A stretch of 64,000 bases of DNA from G963665185 sp049723905 (GCF_049723905.1 NZ_JBJKFD010000001.1:4402001-4466000); one strand, 5' to 3'; positions 34,552 to 43,080 are shown, counted from the stretch's first letter. The notes: generated by a model from the letters alone, not told the origin. Numbers and translations: made by a program.

Positions 34552-35475
34552 ATGAATGTTTGCGTTATAGGACTCGGCTGGATGGGCAGGTTGCACCTGC
34601 GTGTATATTCCGAAATGCGCGATGTAAACGTGGTCGGCGTTATGGACGTGGACCCGGAGATTCGCAAACAGGTGCAGGAACAATACGGTGTGGCCGTATT
34701 CGACAACCTGGAAGCACTGCTCGATACCAAGCCCGATGCCGTAAGCGTTTGCGTACCCACCGTGCTGCACCACGAAACCGCTCTGGCCGTCATCAGGCGG
34801 GGCATTCCCCTGCTGGTGGAAAAGCCCCTGGCCGCCAGTGCCGCGCAGAGCAGGGAAATAGTGGAAACTGCGGCCGCTTCGAACGTGCCCCTCATGGTGG
34901 GCCATATCGAGCGTTTCAACCCGGCTGTGCAGCGCATCCGCGAACTCATTGCCGAAGATGAACACGTCATTTCCATTCAGATCGAACGCGTGGGACCGTA
35001 TCCTCCCCGCATTCAGGACGTGGGCGTCATTCGTGATCTGGCCTCGCACGATATCGACCTGGTGCACCACCTTTCCGGCAGCCGCTACCAGTCCATCCAT
35101 GGCGTAACCTCCTGCAACTTGGGCAAGCACGAGGATACGGTCATTATTTCCGCAAAAATGGAAAACGGCGTCCTGGCGCAGATCAACTGCAACTGGATTA
35201 CCCCGTACAAGTCGCGCCGCATCCACGTTGCCACCAAGACCCGCTACATCGAGGGCAACCTCATTACCCAGCAGGTCAAGGAGTACAGCAAGTTCGAGCG
35301 GTACGACGCCAGCTACAACGTACGCGAATGGCCCGTCATGTACCGCGAACCGGTGAAGGAAGAGCTCAATGCCTATCTTGCCGCTGTTCGCGAAGGCAAG
35401 CCTGTGCCCATCCAGGGCGCAGACGGCCTGTATGTGTTGGAAACAATTGAGTCTTTGGAAACAACTGGCTGCTAA
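34552..35475 (+). CDS. Gfo/Idh/MocA-family NAD(P)-dependent sugar oxidoreductase
   Basis: A 307-residue oxidoreductase. The Rossmann start is MNVCVIGLGWMGRLHL, the conserved Lys motif is LLVEKPLAAS, and MVGHIERFNPAVQRI with RDLASHDIDLVHHL supplies the catalytic histidines. The GHxERFNP signature resembles nucleotide-sugar 3-dehydrogenases such as GnnA/WbpB-like enzymes. With lpxB diverging next door, a role in lipid A or surface-sugar synthesis is attractive but unproven. ATG 34552 follows TAGGAAAC; the upstream in-frame extension is non-coding in character. A strong terminator follows. Confidence 0.85.
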   Translation: MNVCVIGLGWMGRLHLRVYSEMRDVNVVGVMDVDPEIRKQVQEQYGVAVFDNLEALLDTKPDAVSVCVPTVLHHETALAVIRRGIPLLVEKPLAASAAQSREIVETAAASNVPLMVGHIERFNPAVQRIRELIAEDEHVISIQIERVGPYPPRIQDVGVIRDLASHDIDLVHHLSGSRYQSIHGVTSCNLGKHEDTVIISAKMENGVLAQINCNWITPYKSRRIHVATKTRYIEGNLITQQVKEYSKFERYDASYNVREWPVMYREPVKEELNAYLAAVREGKPVPIQGADGLYVLETIESLETTGC

Positions 35476-35495
35476 TTGAACTGATGTGCAAGACC

Positions 35496-35537
35496 AAAGC
35501 CGCATGGAGGAATACATCCTTCATGCGGCTTTTTTTA
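35496..35537 (+). terminator. Terminator after the Gfo/Idh gene
   Basis: AAAGCCGCATG and CATGCGGCTTT pair around a 15-nt loop, followed by seven T. It isolates the downstream small gene and structured RNA region. Confidence 0.88.
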
Positions 35538-35661
35538 TATCGTCCAACCATTATGACAGAGGTTTTTTCTTTGCAGCTTGCCAGAAGAGGTCGAAACCCG
35601 TAAGAAGGGGTGCATCACGAACATATGTCCAGTTGATCTCAAAGCGCAAAGGAGACCAGAT

Positions 35662-35907
35662 ATGGCCAAGGAAGACGTACAAAAGTCCATGGGAGTTTTT
35701 GCTGCGGTCTTTGCTCACACCGGAGAACTGAGCAAAGAAGAAGCAAAAGAATTGTCCGGCCTTGATGATAATGCTTTTGAAGAAGCGTATGCAAAGGCTG
35801 CCCTGGTTGCCAAAAAGGTGCAGGCGGCCGAGTCCAACAAGGTGGAGCATTTCATGAACCACCTGGGCGAGGAAATCAACGAATATATGGACAAGTTTTT
35901 TCTCTAG
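35662..35907 (+). CDS. Conserved-looking 81-residue helical protein
   Basis: A small acidic, mostly helical protein starting MAKEDVQKSMGVFAAVFAHT and ending NEYMDKFFL. ATG 35662 follows AAAGGAG by 7 nt; the longer frame upstream has no ribosome site. It has no cysteines, signal peptide or membrane segment. I do not recognise a family. It is isolated by an upstream terminator, and its stop codon is immediately followed by a strongly structured non-coding region, so the two may share a transcript. Confidence 0.75.
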   Translation: MAKEDVQKSMGVFAAVFAHTGELSKEEAKELSGLDDNAFEEAYAKAALVAKKVQAAESNKVEHFMNHLGEEINEYMDKFFL

Positions 35908-36320
35908 GGGACACTCGCAAGATACCCACACGTATTGTGCGAGAAGCGCGGACCTGAAAGAAGTGGTTTTCAGGTAGCTCGAGCCGATTGGGCGGTCCAA
36001 GGCGAGGGTACCACCATGGCGAGAGACGCGCGGAAGGGAGGAAGTCCGTAAAACACATCAGCGTGTTTTACGGAAAACCGCAATTCCGAAAGAAGTGGTT
36101 TTCGGTTTTGCGGACGCGCCATAGGCGCAAGCCCGCGTCGGCAGTGTATTTGGAGTGACGACGGGAGCTGGACGAACGGCCGATTCCTGGCCTGTAAAGG
36201 CACGGGGAGTTAGGTGGATGGAGACAGGTCGCGGCGTCTCACGACGCCGCCGTCCAAGGGATGGATGGATTTATCAGGGAACGGCGGGTGGACCTTTGGG
36301 TTCCCCGCCGTTTAGCATTT
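35908..36320 (+). ncRNA. Unclassified large structured RNA candidate
   Basis: About 400 nt without an ORF but dense in helices. CTCGCA (35914) pairs TGCGAG (35937). A GGAC/GTCC pair encloses the hairpin CTGAAA/TTTCAG (35955-35972). CCGTAAAACAC/GTGTTTTACGG at 36046-36073 is an 11-bp perfect stem with a 6-nt loop. CCGCAA-TT-CCGAAA pairs TTTCGG-TT-TTGCGG (36078-36113). GACGCG/CGCGTC (36113-36139) encloses a GGC-GCAA-GCC tetraloop. GCGGCGTC-TCAC-GACGCCGC lies at 36231-36250. A terminal AACGGCGG/CCGCCGTT hairpin lies at 36280-36312. The 16-mer GAAAGAAGTGGTTTTC forms two separate apical loops (35956-35971, 36088-36103). It lacks RNase P, tmRNA and SRP signature motifs. The strand is taken from G-rich loops, the GCAA tetraloop and the terminal hairpin, and is not certain. 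Confidence 0.65.
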
Positions 36321-36599
36321 GTTTCGGCGAAAATATCCGAAAAAACGCCCCCAAAAATCGCCCAAAAAAAATCGTATAAGTTAGGGTGCATTCTCGGCAA
36401 AGCCAGCCAACAGGCCCTGGAGTGGTGATCCACACCGGACGCCTTGTTTCAGGGGGCTCTATCTGGGCTTCACGGAACTATTTTGAGGGAAAAGTCGAGG
36501 CGGTCCGGAGAGCAAGATCAGAAGAAAAAGAAAGAAGCGGCAATGATGGCAGAGAGCGGTGGGGGCGAAGCCTCGCGTTGCCCGTCGGGGCAGTCGCTT
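36321..36599. other. Spacer after the structured RNA
   Basis: No gene is supported. It holds an A/C-rich stretch (36328-36375), a GTGG-TGAT-CCAC hairpin near 36421-36432, and a bulged long-range pair CCGGACGCC (about 36436) with GGCGGTCCGG (about 36510). It may be a second structured segment or the 3' flank of the RNA. I could not match it to 6S RNA with confidence. Confidence 0.35.
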
Positions 36600-37748
36600 T
36601 CAGCCGAGCACCCCGCCCATGTCATGGTGTATGGCATCGTGCTGCGCCATCATGCCCTGCGCCTTGTAGATTTCCGCCAGCACCAGGTAGGCCTGTTTGC
36701 GCATGGGGTGGACATCGCTCAAATCCTTCATGGCCTTGTGGACGCAGCCCATGGCTTGGTGAAAGTTTTGCGACGAAATATGGATTTTGGCCAGGGCCAG
36801 CAAAAGAAACGGATCGCTGTCGTAGTAGCGTAGGGCATGCTCCAGGCGGCTCTGGGCTTTTTCCAGTTTTCCCTGGATAATCAGGGGGGATATTTCCGCG
36901 ATAACTTCCTCTGTATTGCCCGGTTTATTGGCCTTGAGCATGGAGGCAACGAGCTTGGGGCCTTTCTTCTGAAACAGGGCCACGGTTCGGTCGAATTTTC
37001 TGGCAGCAGTGTCTTTTTGCCCCTCAAAGGTGGTCTGCTGGTAAAATTCACCAAGATCGTAACAGGGTTTGCCTTTGACAGGCGTTGCCAACCCACGTTT
37101 TTTCTTGGCCTCGAAGTCCTGCTGCGATTTGAAATAGTAATGGTTTATCTGGATGGTCTGCGTGGTTGCGTAGGAGCGGAACCCCTGGATGGGGATGCGG
37201 TGCTCGTTCACGCAATACCTGCCCGGTTGGTAGGTAAAATGGTGTGGAGAAACCACTTTGACCGCATATCTTGGCTGCAGGATGGTTTTTATAAGCGTGG
37301 AGCCGGTGTAGGTCGTGTCGTAGGCTTCCACAGGAGACAGGTCAGGCCGGGTGATGTGCCCGTTGGAACCGAACATTTTCCAGTGGATGCCTATGGCCGC
37401 GTATTCTTCGTACTGGCTGAGAAAATCGTTGATGTTGTTGCAGGCGAGTGGGCAGATGTATTCGTCAATATCAATGAATGCGACCCAGCGGGCGGCGTCG
37501 GCCAGCTCTTTGAGGAATAAGTTGTAAGCCGTCAGCTGTGGATACTTGTCAACCGGCATGTCCAGTACAACGACGAGATTGTTGGCGACATACTCCCTGA
37601 GGATTTCCCGGACCGGATTGGTACTGTTGTTGTCGAAAATGAAGATTTGTTCAAAGCCCACGGCAAGGTGGTAGTCTACCCAATGGCGCAGGGAACTGTC
37701 TTCATCCTTGGCAATGGCACAGATGGCACTGTAGTTGGCGTAGAACAT
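36600..37748 (-). CDS. GT92/DUF23-like glycosyltransferase with C-terminal TPR-like region
   Basis: A protein of about 382 residues. The N-terminal domain opens NYSAICAIAKDEDSSLRHWV with EQIFIFDNNSTNPVREILR and the metal-binding WVAFIDIDEYICPL (a DxD variant), as in GT92/Glyco_tranf_2_4 enzymes. The last 110 residues have helical-repeat character (PLIIQGKLEKAQSRLEHALR, AKIHISSQNFHQAMG), resembling TPRs. The start is uncertain: ATG 37748 begins the recognisable domain but has an AGGA only 2 nt upstream, while the frame stays open to a TTG at 37823 without a good ribosome site. The likely role is surface polysaccharide or LPS modification. Confidence 0.75.
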   Translation of the reverse strand: MFYANYSAICAIAKDEDSSLRHWVDYHLAVGFEQIFIFDNNSTNPVREILREYVANNLVVVLDMPVDKYPQLTAYNLFLKELADAARWVAFIDIDEYICPLACNNINDFLSQYEEYAAIGIHWKMFGSNGHITRPDLSPVEAYDTTYTGSTLIKTILQPRYAVKVVSPHHFTYQPGRYCVNEHRIPIQGFRSYATTQTIQINHYYFKSQQDFEAKKKRGLATPVKGKPCYDLGEFYQQTTFEGQKDTAARKFDRTVALFQKKGPKLVASMLKANKPGNTEEVIAEISPLIIQGKLEKAQSRLEHALRYYDSDPFLLLALAKIHISSQNFHQAMGCVHKAMKDLSDVHPMRKQAYLVLAEIYKAQGMMAQHDAIHHDMGGVLG

Positions 37749-37912
37749 ATTCCTGCTTGTGTCTGATAGGAATGTTGAATTCAGAGTGATTGCACCATCC
37801 CTATCTGGCAGTCTGTTCCCCAAAAAGCAAGGGCAGGATGCGGGAAAAAATCAAGGCAGCTGCATGGTACGGATACGTGAGAGGGAGAAACAACCAGGCT
37901 GTTGCGCTTTTG

Positions 37913-38224
37913 TCAGTCGTCTGCTGATGTCGATTTTTCCGCTACTTTTCGGAAGGCCATGGCAAATTCCGGATCAAAGCGCCGTATTTCCAGATATGCA
38001 TCGGCCCAATGAATGTTCTGGGATTTGAAATACGCAGCGAGTTCCACTGGGGCATTTCCCTGGTGCACAACATCCCGTCTGCCATCCATGCTTGGCTCAC
38101 AAAACAAGGTGTAGCCTCCCTCTTTTTTCAGCCTGATAAAAAAGGCAGGCGGCCATGCAGAGGGGGAGGTGTTTTCTCCAAGAAAACCGAGAAATTTGGT
38201 TTCGTGGGTTGGCGTATCACTCAT
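37913..38224 (-). CDS. Hypothetical 103-residue protein
   Basis: A short protein beginning MSDTPTHETKFLGFLGENTS, with PPAFFIRLKKEGGYTLFCEP and AYLEIRRFDPEFAMAFRKVA in the body. Composition looks coding and it has no signal peptide or membrane segment. The ribosome site is weak (GGAG about 15 nt upstream). I recognise no family. It lies upstream of the glycosyltransferase gene on the same strand. Confidence 0.6.
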   Translation of the reverse strand: MSDTPTHETKFLGFLGENTSPSAWPPAFFIRLKKEGGYTLFCEPSMDGRRDVVHQGNAPVELAAYFKSQNIHWADAYLEIRRFDPEFAMAFRKVAEKSTSADD

Positions 38225-38329
38225 GTACTGGAAATAGTACTCCAGAGTCTATTCCAAGCCAATGATAAAATATGCGGCCTCCCAAATGCGTACACAGGGC
38301 GCCGCAAAGAGAAAGGTATTGGCTCCAGC

Positions 38330-39103
38330 TTACTGTATGGCGGATTCGCTGGCCTGGGTTTTGCGGATGACAGTATTGGTCAGCAGTGCCACCCCTTCCA
38401 GTTCTATAGACACTTCATCACCTTCATGAAGTTCTCCTACCCCTGCTGGTGTTCCAGTCAGAATTACATCACCGGGATGCAAAGTCATAATGGACGATAC
38501 AAAGGAGACCAGCTCGAAGGGGGAGAACACCATCTCGGAGGTGCTGCAGTCCTGCACCACTTTTCCGTTGAGGGTGGTGCGCAGCGTCATGTTGCTCGGG
38601 TCGGCAACTTCGGTTTCTATCCATGGGCCAATAGGGGCGAATGTATCGAACCCCTTGGCCCTGGCAAACTGCACATCGCGCTTTTGCAGATCCCGGGCCG
38701 TCACGTCGTTGGCGCAGGCATAGCCGAAAACATATGGCGCGGCATCGTTGGGCAGTATGTCCTTGCAGGTCTTGCCCATTACCACGGCCAGTTCTCCCTC
38801 ATATTCCACCTGCTTGCTTTCCGAAGGCAGAACAATGGGCTCTCCATGACCTATGACCGCGGACGGCGGCTTGAAAAAAATGCGGGGCTCCTCCGGAATG
38901 GAGTGCTCCATTTCCAGGCCGTGGGCTTTGTAGTTGACGGCTGCACAGACAATTTTGGTGGGCATGACCACGGGGAGGATTGCGACCTGGGCGAGAGGAA
39001 TGGGCTGGGTGAATCCAAGCGCCTTGTTGAGGCACACAACCGCTTTATTTTCCAAAGATGCGTAAAAAACATGGCCCTGATACATAACGCGCAGTATGCG
39101 CAT
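38330..39103 (-). CDS. FAH-family hydrolase/isomerase
   Basis: A 257-residue member of the fumarylacetoacetate hydrolase superfamily (2-hydroxyhepta-2,4-dienedioate isomerase or acylpyruvase type). It shows the metal-binding EYEGELAVVMGKTC and the family stretches PRIFFKPPSAVIGHGEPIVLP, YACANDVTARDLQKRD, FDTFAPIGPWIE, and DVILTGTPAGVGELHEGD near the C-terminus. The N-terminal 40 residues form the usual small cap. It is cytoplasmic and metal (Mg/Mn) dependent. Oxaloacetate decarboxylase or acylpyruvate hydrolase activities are both known in this group, so the substrate is open. It starts ATG 39103 and appears monocistronic. Confidence 0.88.
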   Translation of the reverse strand: MRILRVMYQGHVFYASLENKAVVCLNKALGFTQPIPLAQVAILPVVMPTKIVCAAVNYKAHGLEMEHSIPEEPRIFFKPPSAVIGHGEPIVLPSESKQVEYEGELAVVMGKTCKDILPNDAAPYVFGYACANDVTARDLQKRDVQFARAKGFDTFAPIGPWIETEVADPSNMTLRTTLNGKVVQDCSTSEMVFSPFELVSFVSSIMTLHPGDVILTGTPAGVGELHEGDEVSIELEGVALLTNTVIRKTQASESAIQ

Positions 39104-39247
39104 AGGATTTTCCTCGTGAGGTTAGAAGTGAGTCCGCGTGGTACGCAAATTGAGCCTGCGCTACATGTCAAAGGTGACGCAGGACAGTTCGGATACATGT
39201 TCCGGTGAGTTGCATGTTGCTTGTGCCGCAAGGCTGCCGCTGCCGCA

Positions 39248-39271
39248 CGAAATTCCACGTATGGAATTTCG
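39248..39271. promoter_or_regulatory. Perfect palindrome between RNase J and the FAH gene
   Basis: CGAAATTCCA and TGGAATTTCG form a perfect 10-bp inverted repeat around CGTA. There is no U-tract on either strand, so it is more likely an operator for the FAH-gene promoter or an RNA-processing stem than a terminator. The function is unproven. Confidence 0.5.
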
Positions 39272-39318
39272 TAACATGCTCCCGGTATTTTTGTCTAACA
39301 GACGAGGAATTTTTCCCG

Positions 39319-40977
39319 TTATAAAACTCCGACCACAGGCAAAACCACGGGGTCTCGCTCCAGAACCTTGCGGAAGAAACGCCGCAGGGAAGACCGGATA
39401 CGTTCCTTGAGCTTCTCGGTTTGTCCGGGCGGGATGTTTTCGTAGATGTCGAGCACGATGCATTTGGCATCTTCAAGCAGATGGGCGTACTCTTTTTCGA
39501 AAATGAATCCGCGCGAAAGTATTTCCGGCCCCAGGGTTATCTCTCCGGTTTCCTCGTCCAGGATGAGCGTCACCACCACCAGACCGTCGCCTGCCAAAAG
39601 CTGGCGCTCTTTGAGCACGGACTCGCCCACGTCGCCCACGCCCTTGCCGTCCACATAGGTCGAGTCGGTCGGTACGCGGTCTTCGTGGCGGATATGTCCG
39701 TCCGCGAAAAATGTTACCGGGTTGCCGTCTTCCACCACCAGGGCCCGTTCCGGGGCCACGCCGTGGGCAACGGCCAGCCTGCAGTGCTTGACCAGATGGC
39801 GGTATTCGCCATGCACCGGGATGAAAAATTTGGGCTGTACCGTGTCCAGCATCTGCCCCAGCTCTTCACTGTGTGCGTGTCCGGATGCGTGGATTCCACG
39901 GACCCGTTCGTACAAAACTTCCGCCCCAAGCTTGTACAGCTTGTTGATGATGCGGGTGATGGCGCGCGTGTTGCCGGGAATGAAGCGCGAACTCATGATG
40001 ACCATGTCGCCCTTGTGCACCTTGATGTAGCGGTGCTCTTCCTTGGCCAGCCGTGCCATGGCGGAAAGCGGTTCCCCCTGCGACCCGGTCAGCATGACCA
40101 CGACCTCGCTGTCGGGCATGTTGCGCAGGGACTCCAGGGAGACCAGCTGGCCGTCGTCCACGCGCAGTTGGTCCAGGGCACGGGCAAACTCGATGTTGCG
40201 GTGCATGCTTTTTCCGCTTACCGCGACTTTGCGCCCGTATTTGGCGGCCAGGTCGATGATTTCCTGCATGCGCTGAATATGGCTGGAAAAGAGGGTGAAG
40301 AGCAGGCGCCCTTTGGTCTGGGAGAAAATTTCATCCAGCTTTTCGCTGATTTCCCGTTCCGTCAGTGCGTAGCCGTCGCGTTCCACATTGGTGGAATCGG
40401 ACATGAGCAGCTGCACGCCGGGCTTGGAAAATTCCCGGAACATTTCCATGTTCGTGGCATGGCCGTTGAGCGGCATGCGGTCTATCTTGAAGTCGCCCGT
40501 GTGCACGATGCGTCCGGCCGGGGTTTCGATACCCAGCCCGAAACCGTCGATGATGGAATGGCATACCGGGATGAAGTTGACGGCCATGTCGCCGAAGCGG
40601 ACGCGGTCGCCGCCTTTGACGGTCCGTAACGTTACGTACTGGTCCAAACCGTGTTCGCGCATCTTCCCTTCCACCAGGGCCTGGGTGAAGCGCGACCCGT
40701 AAACAGGGCAGTCCACATGGTTGAGCAGCCAGGGCAGGGCGCCTATGTGGTCCTCGTGGCCGTGGGTGAGCACAATGCCCTTGAGCATGCGCTTGTTGGC
40801 CAGGATGAAGTCGAAACAGGGGATGACCACGTCCACGCCCAGCAGGGATTCCTCCGGGAACATCAGACCGCAGTCGATGAGAAACATGGTCTTGCCGCTG
40901 CGCACGACCATGCAGTTCATGCCGATTTCGCCGAGACCGCCGAGGGGATAGATGGTTACCGAGGACGCATCAGCCAT
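39319..40977 (-). CDS. rnj: Ribonuclease J
   Basis: A 552-residue metallo-beta-lactamase/beta-CASP ribonuclease with 5'-3' exonuclease and endonuclease activity in mRNA decay and rRNA maturation. It starts near IYPLGGLGEIGMNCMVV. The zinc motif is LTHGHEDHIGALPW near residue 71, followed by VCHSIIDGFGLGIETPAG and VHTGDFKIDR. The beta-CASP part shows LLMSDSTNVERDGY, FSSHIQRMQEI, MLTGSQGEPLSAMARLA and HASGHAHSEELGQML. ATG 40977 follows AAGGAG by 7 nt and overlaps the plsC end by 8 nt, so translation is probably coupled. An upstream ATG 8 codons earlier has no ribosome site. Confidence 0.96.
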   Translation of the reverse strand: MADASSVTIYPLGGLGEIGMNCMVVRSGKTMFLIDCGLMFPEESLLGVDVVIPCFDFILANKRMLKGIVLTHGHEDHIGALPWLLNHVDCPVYGSRFTQALVEGKMREHGLDQYVTLRTVKGGDRVRFGDMAVNFIPVCHSIIDGFGLGIETPAGRIVHTGDFKIDRMPLNGHATNMEMFREFSKPGVQLLMSDSTNVERDGYALTEREISEKLDEIFSQTKGRLLFTLFSSHIQRMQEIIDLAAKYGRKVAVSGKSMHRNIEFARALDQLRVDDGQLVSLESLRNMPDSEVVVMLTGSQGEPLSAMARLAKEEHRYIKVHKGDMVIMSSRFIPGNTRAITRIINKLYKLGAEVLYERVRGIHASGHAHSEELGQMLDTVQPKFFIPVHGEYRHLVKHCRLAVAHGVAPERALVVEDGNPVTFFADGHIRHEDRVPTDSTYVDGKGVGDVGESVLKERQLLAGDGLVVVTLILDEETGEITLGPEILSRGFIFEKEYAHLLEDAKCIVLDIYENIPPGQTEKLKERIRSSLRRFFRKVLERDPVVLPVVGVL

Positions 40978-41671
40978 GTGGCAGCTCCTTGTAGGCGGCA
41001 TTCATCATGGCGTACAGGTCGTCCTTGAACTTTTCTCTGTCCTTGAGTGAGTACAGATTGGCCGCGTCTATGGGCGGCAGGGTGCGCAGTTCCAGGCGAC
41101 GGCTTTTTACCCAGCCGCTTCCCTTGCCCAGAATTTCGCCGGTGCTGCGCATGACAAAAGGCACCACCGGGACTCCGGTCTTGAGTGCCAGAATCATGGC
41201 GCCGGACTTGAACTTTTGCAGTTCATCGTATTCCGTGGCCCGTGTGCCCTCCGGAAAGATGATGAGGGAGGTTCCGCTACGGATTTTTTCCACGGCTTCT
41301 TCAATGCTGCGCATGGCTTTGCGACGATTGGAACGGTCGATGGCCACGTGGCCGACGCGCTTGCTGGCCGGACCGAAAAAAGGAATTTTGAATACGGATT
41401 CTTTGGAAATGAAACGAACGCCATAGTCGTTTAAAAAATAGCTTAAAAAGGGTATGTCCAGATTGCTCTGGTGGTTGCCGATAAAAACATAGGTCTGGTT
41501 CGGGTCGAGCCCTTGGATATCCACATGAAATTTCGTCCCGGCGGCGAAGAGAACGGAACGTCCCCAAATGCGCATTATGGGGGTGCCCCAGGCCGGGTGA
41601 ATGATAGCCAGAGTGGAGAAGAACAGGGTCGATGGTATTGCAATCAGATAAAAAATAATATTTCGCAGCAT
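40970..41671 (-). CDS. plsC: 1-acyl-sn-glycerol-3-phosphate acyltransferase
   Basis: A 233-residue membrane-associated acyltransferase that makes phosphatidic acid in phospholipid synthesis. An N-terminal hydrophobic helix is followed by the catalytic GNHQSNLDIPFLSY (an NHxxxxD motif), KIPFFGPASKRVGHVAIDR, and SLIIFPEGTRATEYDELQKF with the substrate-binding FPEGTR. The length fits the family. ATG 41671 follows AGGAAGG by 4-5 nt; a longer open frame upstream lacks support. It overlaps the RNase J gene. Confidence 0.94.
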   Translation of the reverse strand: MLRNIIFYLIAIPSTLFFSTLAIIHPAWGTPIMRIWGRSVLFAAGTKFHVDIQGLDPNQTYVFIGNHQSNLDIPFLSYFLNDYGVRFISKESVFKIPFFGPASKRVGHVAIDRSNRRKAMRSIEEAVEKIRSGTSLIIFPEGTRATEYDELQKFKSGAMILALKTGVPVVPFVMRSTGEILGKGSGWVKSRRLELRTLPPIDAANLYSLKDREKFKDDLYAMMNAAYKELPHG

Positions 41672-41812
41672 GAAACCTTCCTGATGTTTGCGTGCCGAGA
41701 GGCTACTCGAAATTACGGCCCTGAACAAGGGGAGAAGGACCGTCATTGTTCGCATTTGGCCCGGTCGTTGCAAAAAATGCTTTGCTCGTCGTGTCCTATA
41801 CCGGAGGTAGTC

Positions 41813-42151
41813 ATGGAATCGACATTGCAATCAACCCTGGCCGTTCTTCCTGCCGAGCTTCAGGGCCGGAAAAAACAGCTGCAACGGTTGGACGTTACCG
41901 ATATATCCCTTTCCAGCCGGGCCTTGGCGGTCATCCGCTTCAATGTGCTCTCCTTTTTCGGAACGTATGCGCCCGAGGCGGTTTCCAAAGATCCCAGCCC
42001 TGCCAAATCCTTGGCGCTTCTTCTGGACCGTCTGTATTTTGACCAGGAAACCGGGGAACTCATCATGTGCGCCGACCTGGGACAACATAACCTGTGCCTT
42101 CCCATTCCTCAAAAGCATTGGAGCTTCAATCGTCCTTATCTGGTGCAATAA
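41813..42151 (+). CDS. Hypothetical 112-residue protein
   Basis: A small protein beginning MESTLQSTLAVLPAELQGRK and containing LALLLDRLYFDQETGELIMC. It has two cysteines and no signal peptide. ATG 41813 follows a clear CCGGAGG ribosome site; the longer frame upstream is antisense to plsC. I recognise no family. It lies upstream of the racemase gene with a 110-bp gap. Confidence 0.7.
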   Translation: MESTLQSTLAVLPAELQGRKKQLQRLDVTDISLSSRALAVIRFNVLSFFGTYAPEAVSKDPSPAKSLALLLDRLYFDQETGELIMCADLGQHNLCLPIPQKHWSFNRPYLVQ

Positions 42152-42261
42152 GCGGCAGGGGATTGGTTTTTGTATCCAATCTGCGCATCTTTTTCGAGAT
42201 ATCATTTGTATCTGTTCAGCAAACAGAAGTCGTGACATGCTCCGGGCAAGGAGATTATGCC

Positions 42262-42951
42262 ATGAAAACAATCGGACTTTTGGGCGGTATGAGCTGGGAA
42301 TCCACAGCCACCTACTACCGCCTGCTCAATGAAGGCATCAACACCCGTTTGGGCGGACTTCATTCCGCAAAGATCATTCTGAACAGCCTTGAATTCAATG
42401 AACTTGAATCCGCAATGTGCCGGGGCGATTGGGATCTTATCCAGGACCGTCTGTGCACGGGGGCTCGGGCTGTTGCCGCGGCTGGTGCGGATTTTTTGTG
42501 CATCTGCACCAACACCATGCACAAGCTGGCCGACGCCGTGCAGGAAGCGGCCGGAATTCCTCTGCTGCACATTGCCGACGCCACGGCCATGGCTGCCGAA
42601 AAGATGGGCGTCGGCAAGCTGGGGCTGCTGGGTACGGCCTTTACCATGGAACATGATTTCTACAAGGGACGGCTTGCCTCGCGGGGGTACGAAGTGCTTC
42701 TACCGGAAGCCGGTGAACGGCGCGACGTACACGACATAATCTTTCAGGAACTCTGCAAGGGCGTGGTGCGCGAAACCTCCCGTGACAGGTACGTGGGTAT
42801 TGTGGACAGGCTTGGCGCAAACGGTGCCCAGGCCGTGGTGCTGGGCTGCACGGAGATAGGCATGCTTCTGCCCGAGGGGAGTGCTTCGCTGCCGCTGCTA
42901 GATACCACCGTACTGCATGTGCAGGCTGCCTTGGAGCTGGCCCTGCAATAA
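42262..42951 (+). CDS. Aspartate/glutamate racemase family protein
   Basis: A 229-residue PLP-independent two-cysteine racemase. The start MKTIGLLGGMSWESTATYYR is classic for aspartate racemase (YgeA/RacD type). The first catalytic cysteine is in FLCICTNTMHKLAD and the second in VVLGCTEIGMLLP. It interconverts L- and D-amino acids, most likely aspartate or glutamate; YgeA-type members are broad-specificity. ATG 42262 has AAGGAG 8 nt upstream. It is followed by a strong terminator. Confidence 0.93.
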   Translation: MKTIGLLGGMSWESTATYYRLLNEGINTRLGGLHSAKIILNSLEFNELESAMCRGDWDLIQDRLCTGARAVAAAGADFLCICTNTMHKLADAVQEAAGIPLLHIADATAMAAEKMGVGKLGLLGTAFTMEHDFYKGRLASRGYEVLLPEAGERRDVHDIIFQELCKGVVRETSRDRYVGIVDRLGANGAQAVVLGCTEIGMLLPEGSASLPLLDTTVLHVQAALELALQ

Positions 42952-42979
42952 AATTTACCAAGGTCTTTCTTCAAAAAAG

Positions 42980-43020
42980 AAGCGCCGGAACATATCGAAT
43001 GTTCCGGCGCTTTGTTGTTT
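42980..43020. terminator. Bidirectional terminator between the racemase gene and cydB
   Basis: AAGCGCCGGAACAT pairs perfectly with ATGTTCCGGCGCTT around ATCGA, followed by T-rich GTTGTTTT on plus and by TCTTTTTT on minus. It serves both converging units. Confidence 0.9.
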
Positions 43021-43080
43021 TATGGCGTTTGAGCTTTTCGAAGCAGCCCAGCTATTGTGCCTTTATCGGCAGCGCAAGCT

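Noticed and set aside
35908..36320. RNase P RNA, suggested by GGGAGGAAGTCCG at 36036
   Set aside because: The matching 3' strand motif (ACAGAA...GGCTTA) and the other conserved core segments are absent, and the sequence after AAGTCC goes straight into a perfect hairpin.
35908..36320. tmRNA or SRP RNA
   Set aside because: No tRNA-like 3' end with CCA, no tag-peptide frame, and no SRP GGTCAGG-GGAAGG core.
35937..36320. ORF-less group II intron, suggested by GTGCGAG at 35936
   Set aside because: No domain V hairpin and no adjacent reverse transcriptase; the GTGCG is part of a local hairpin.
36410..36600. 6S RNA, suggested by CCCTGGAGTGGTGATCC near 36416
   Set aside because: The central bubble and closing stem arrangement of 6S RNA could not be drawn convincingly by eye.
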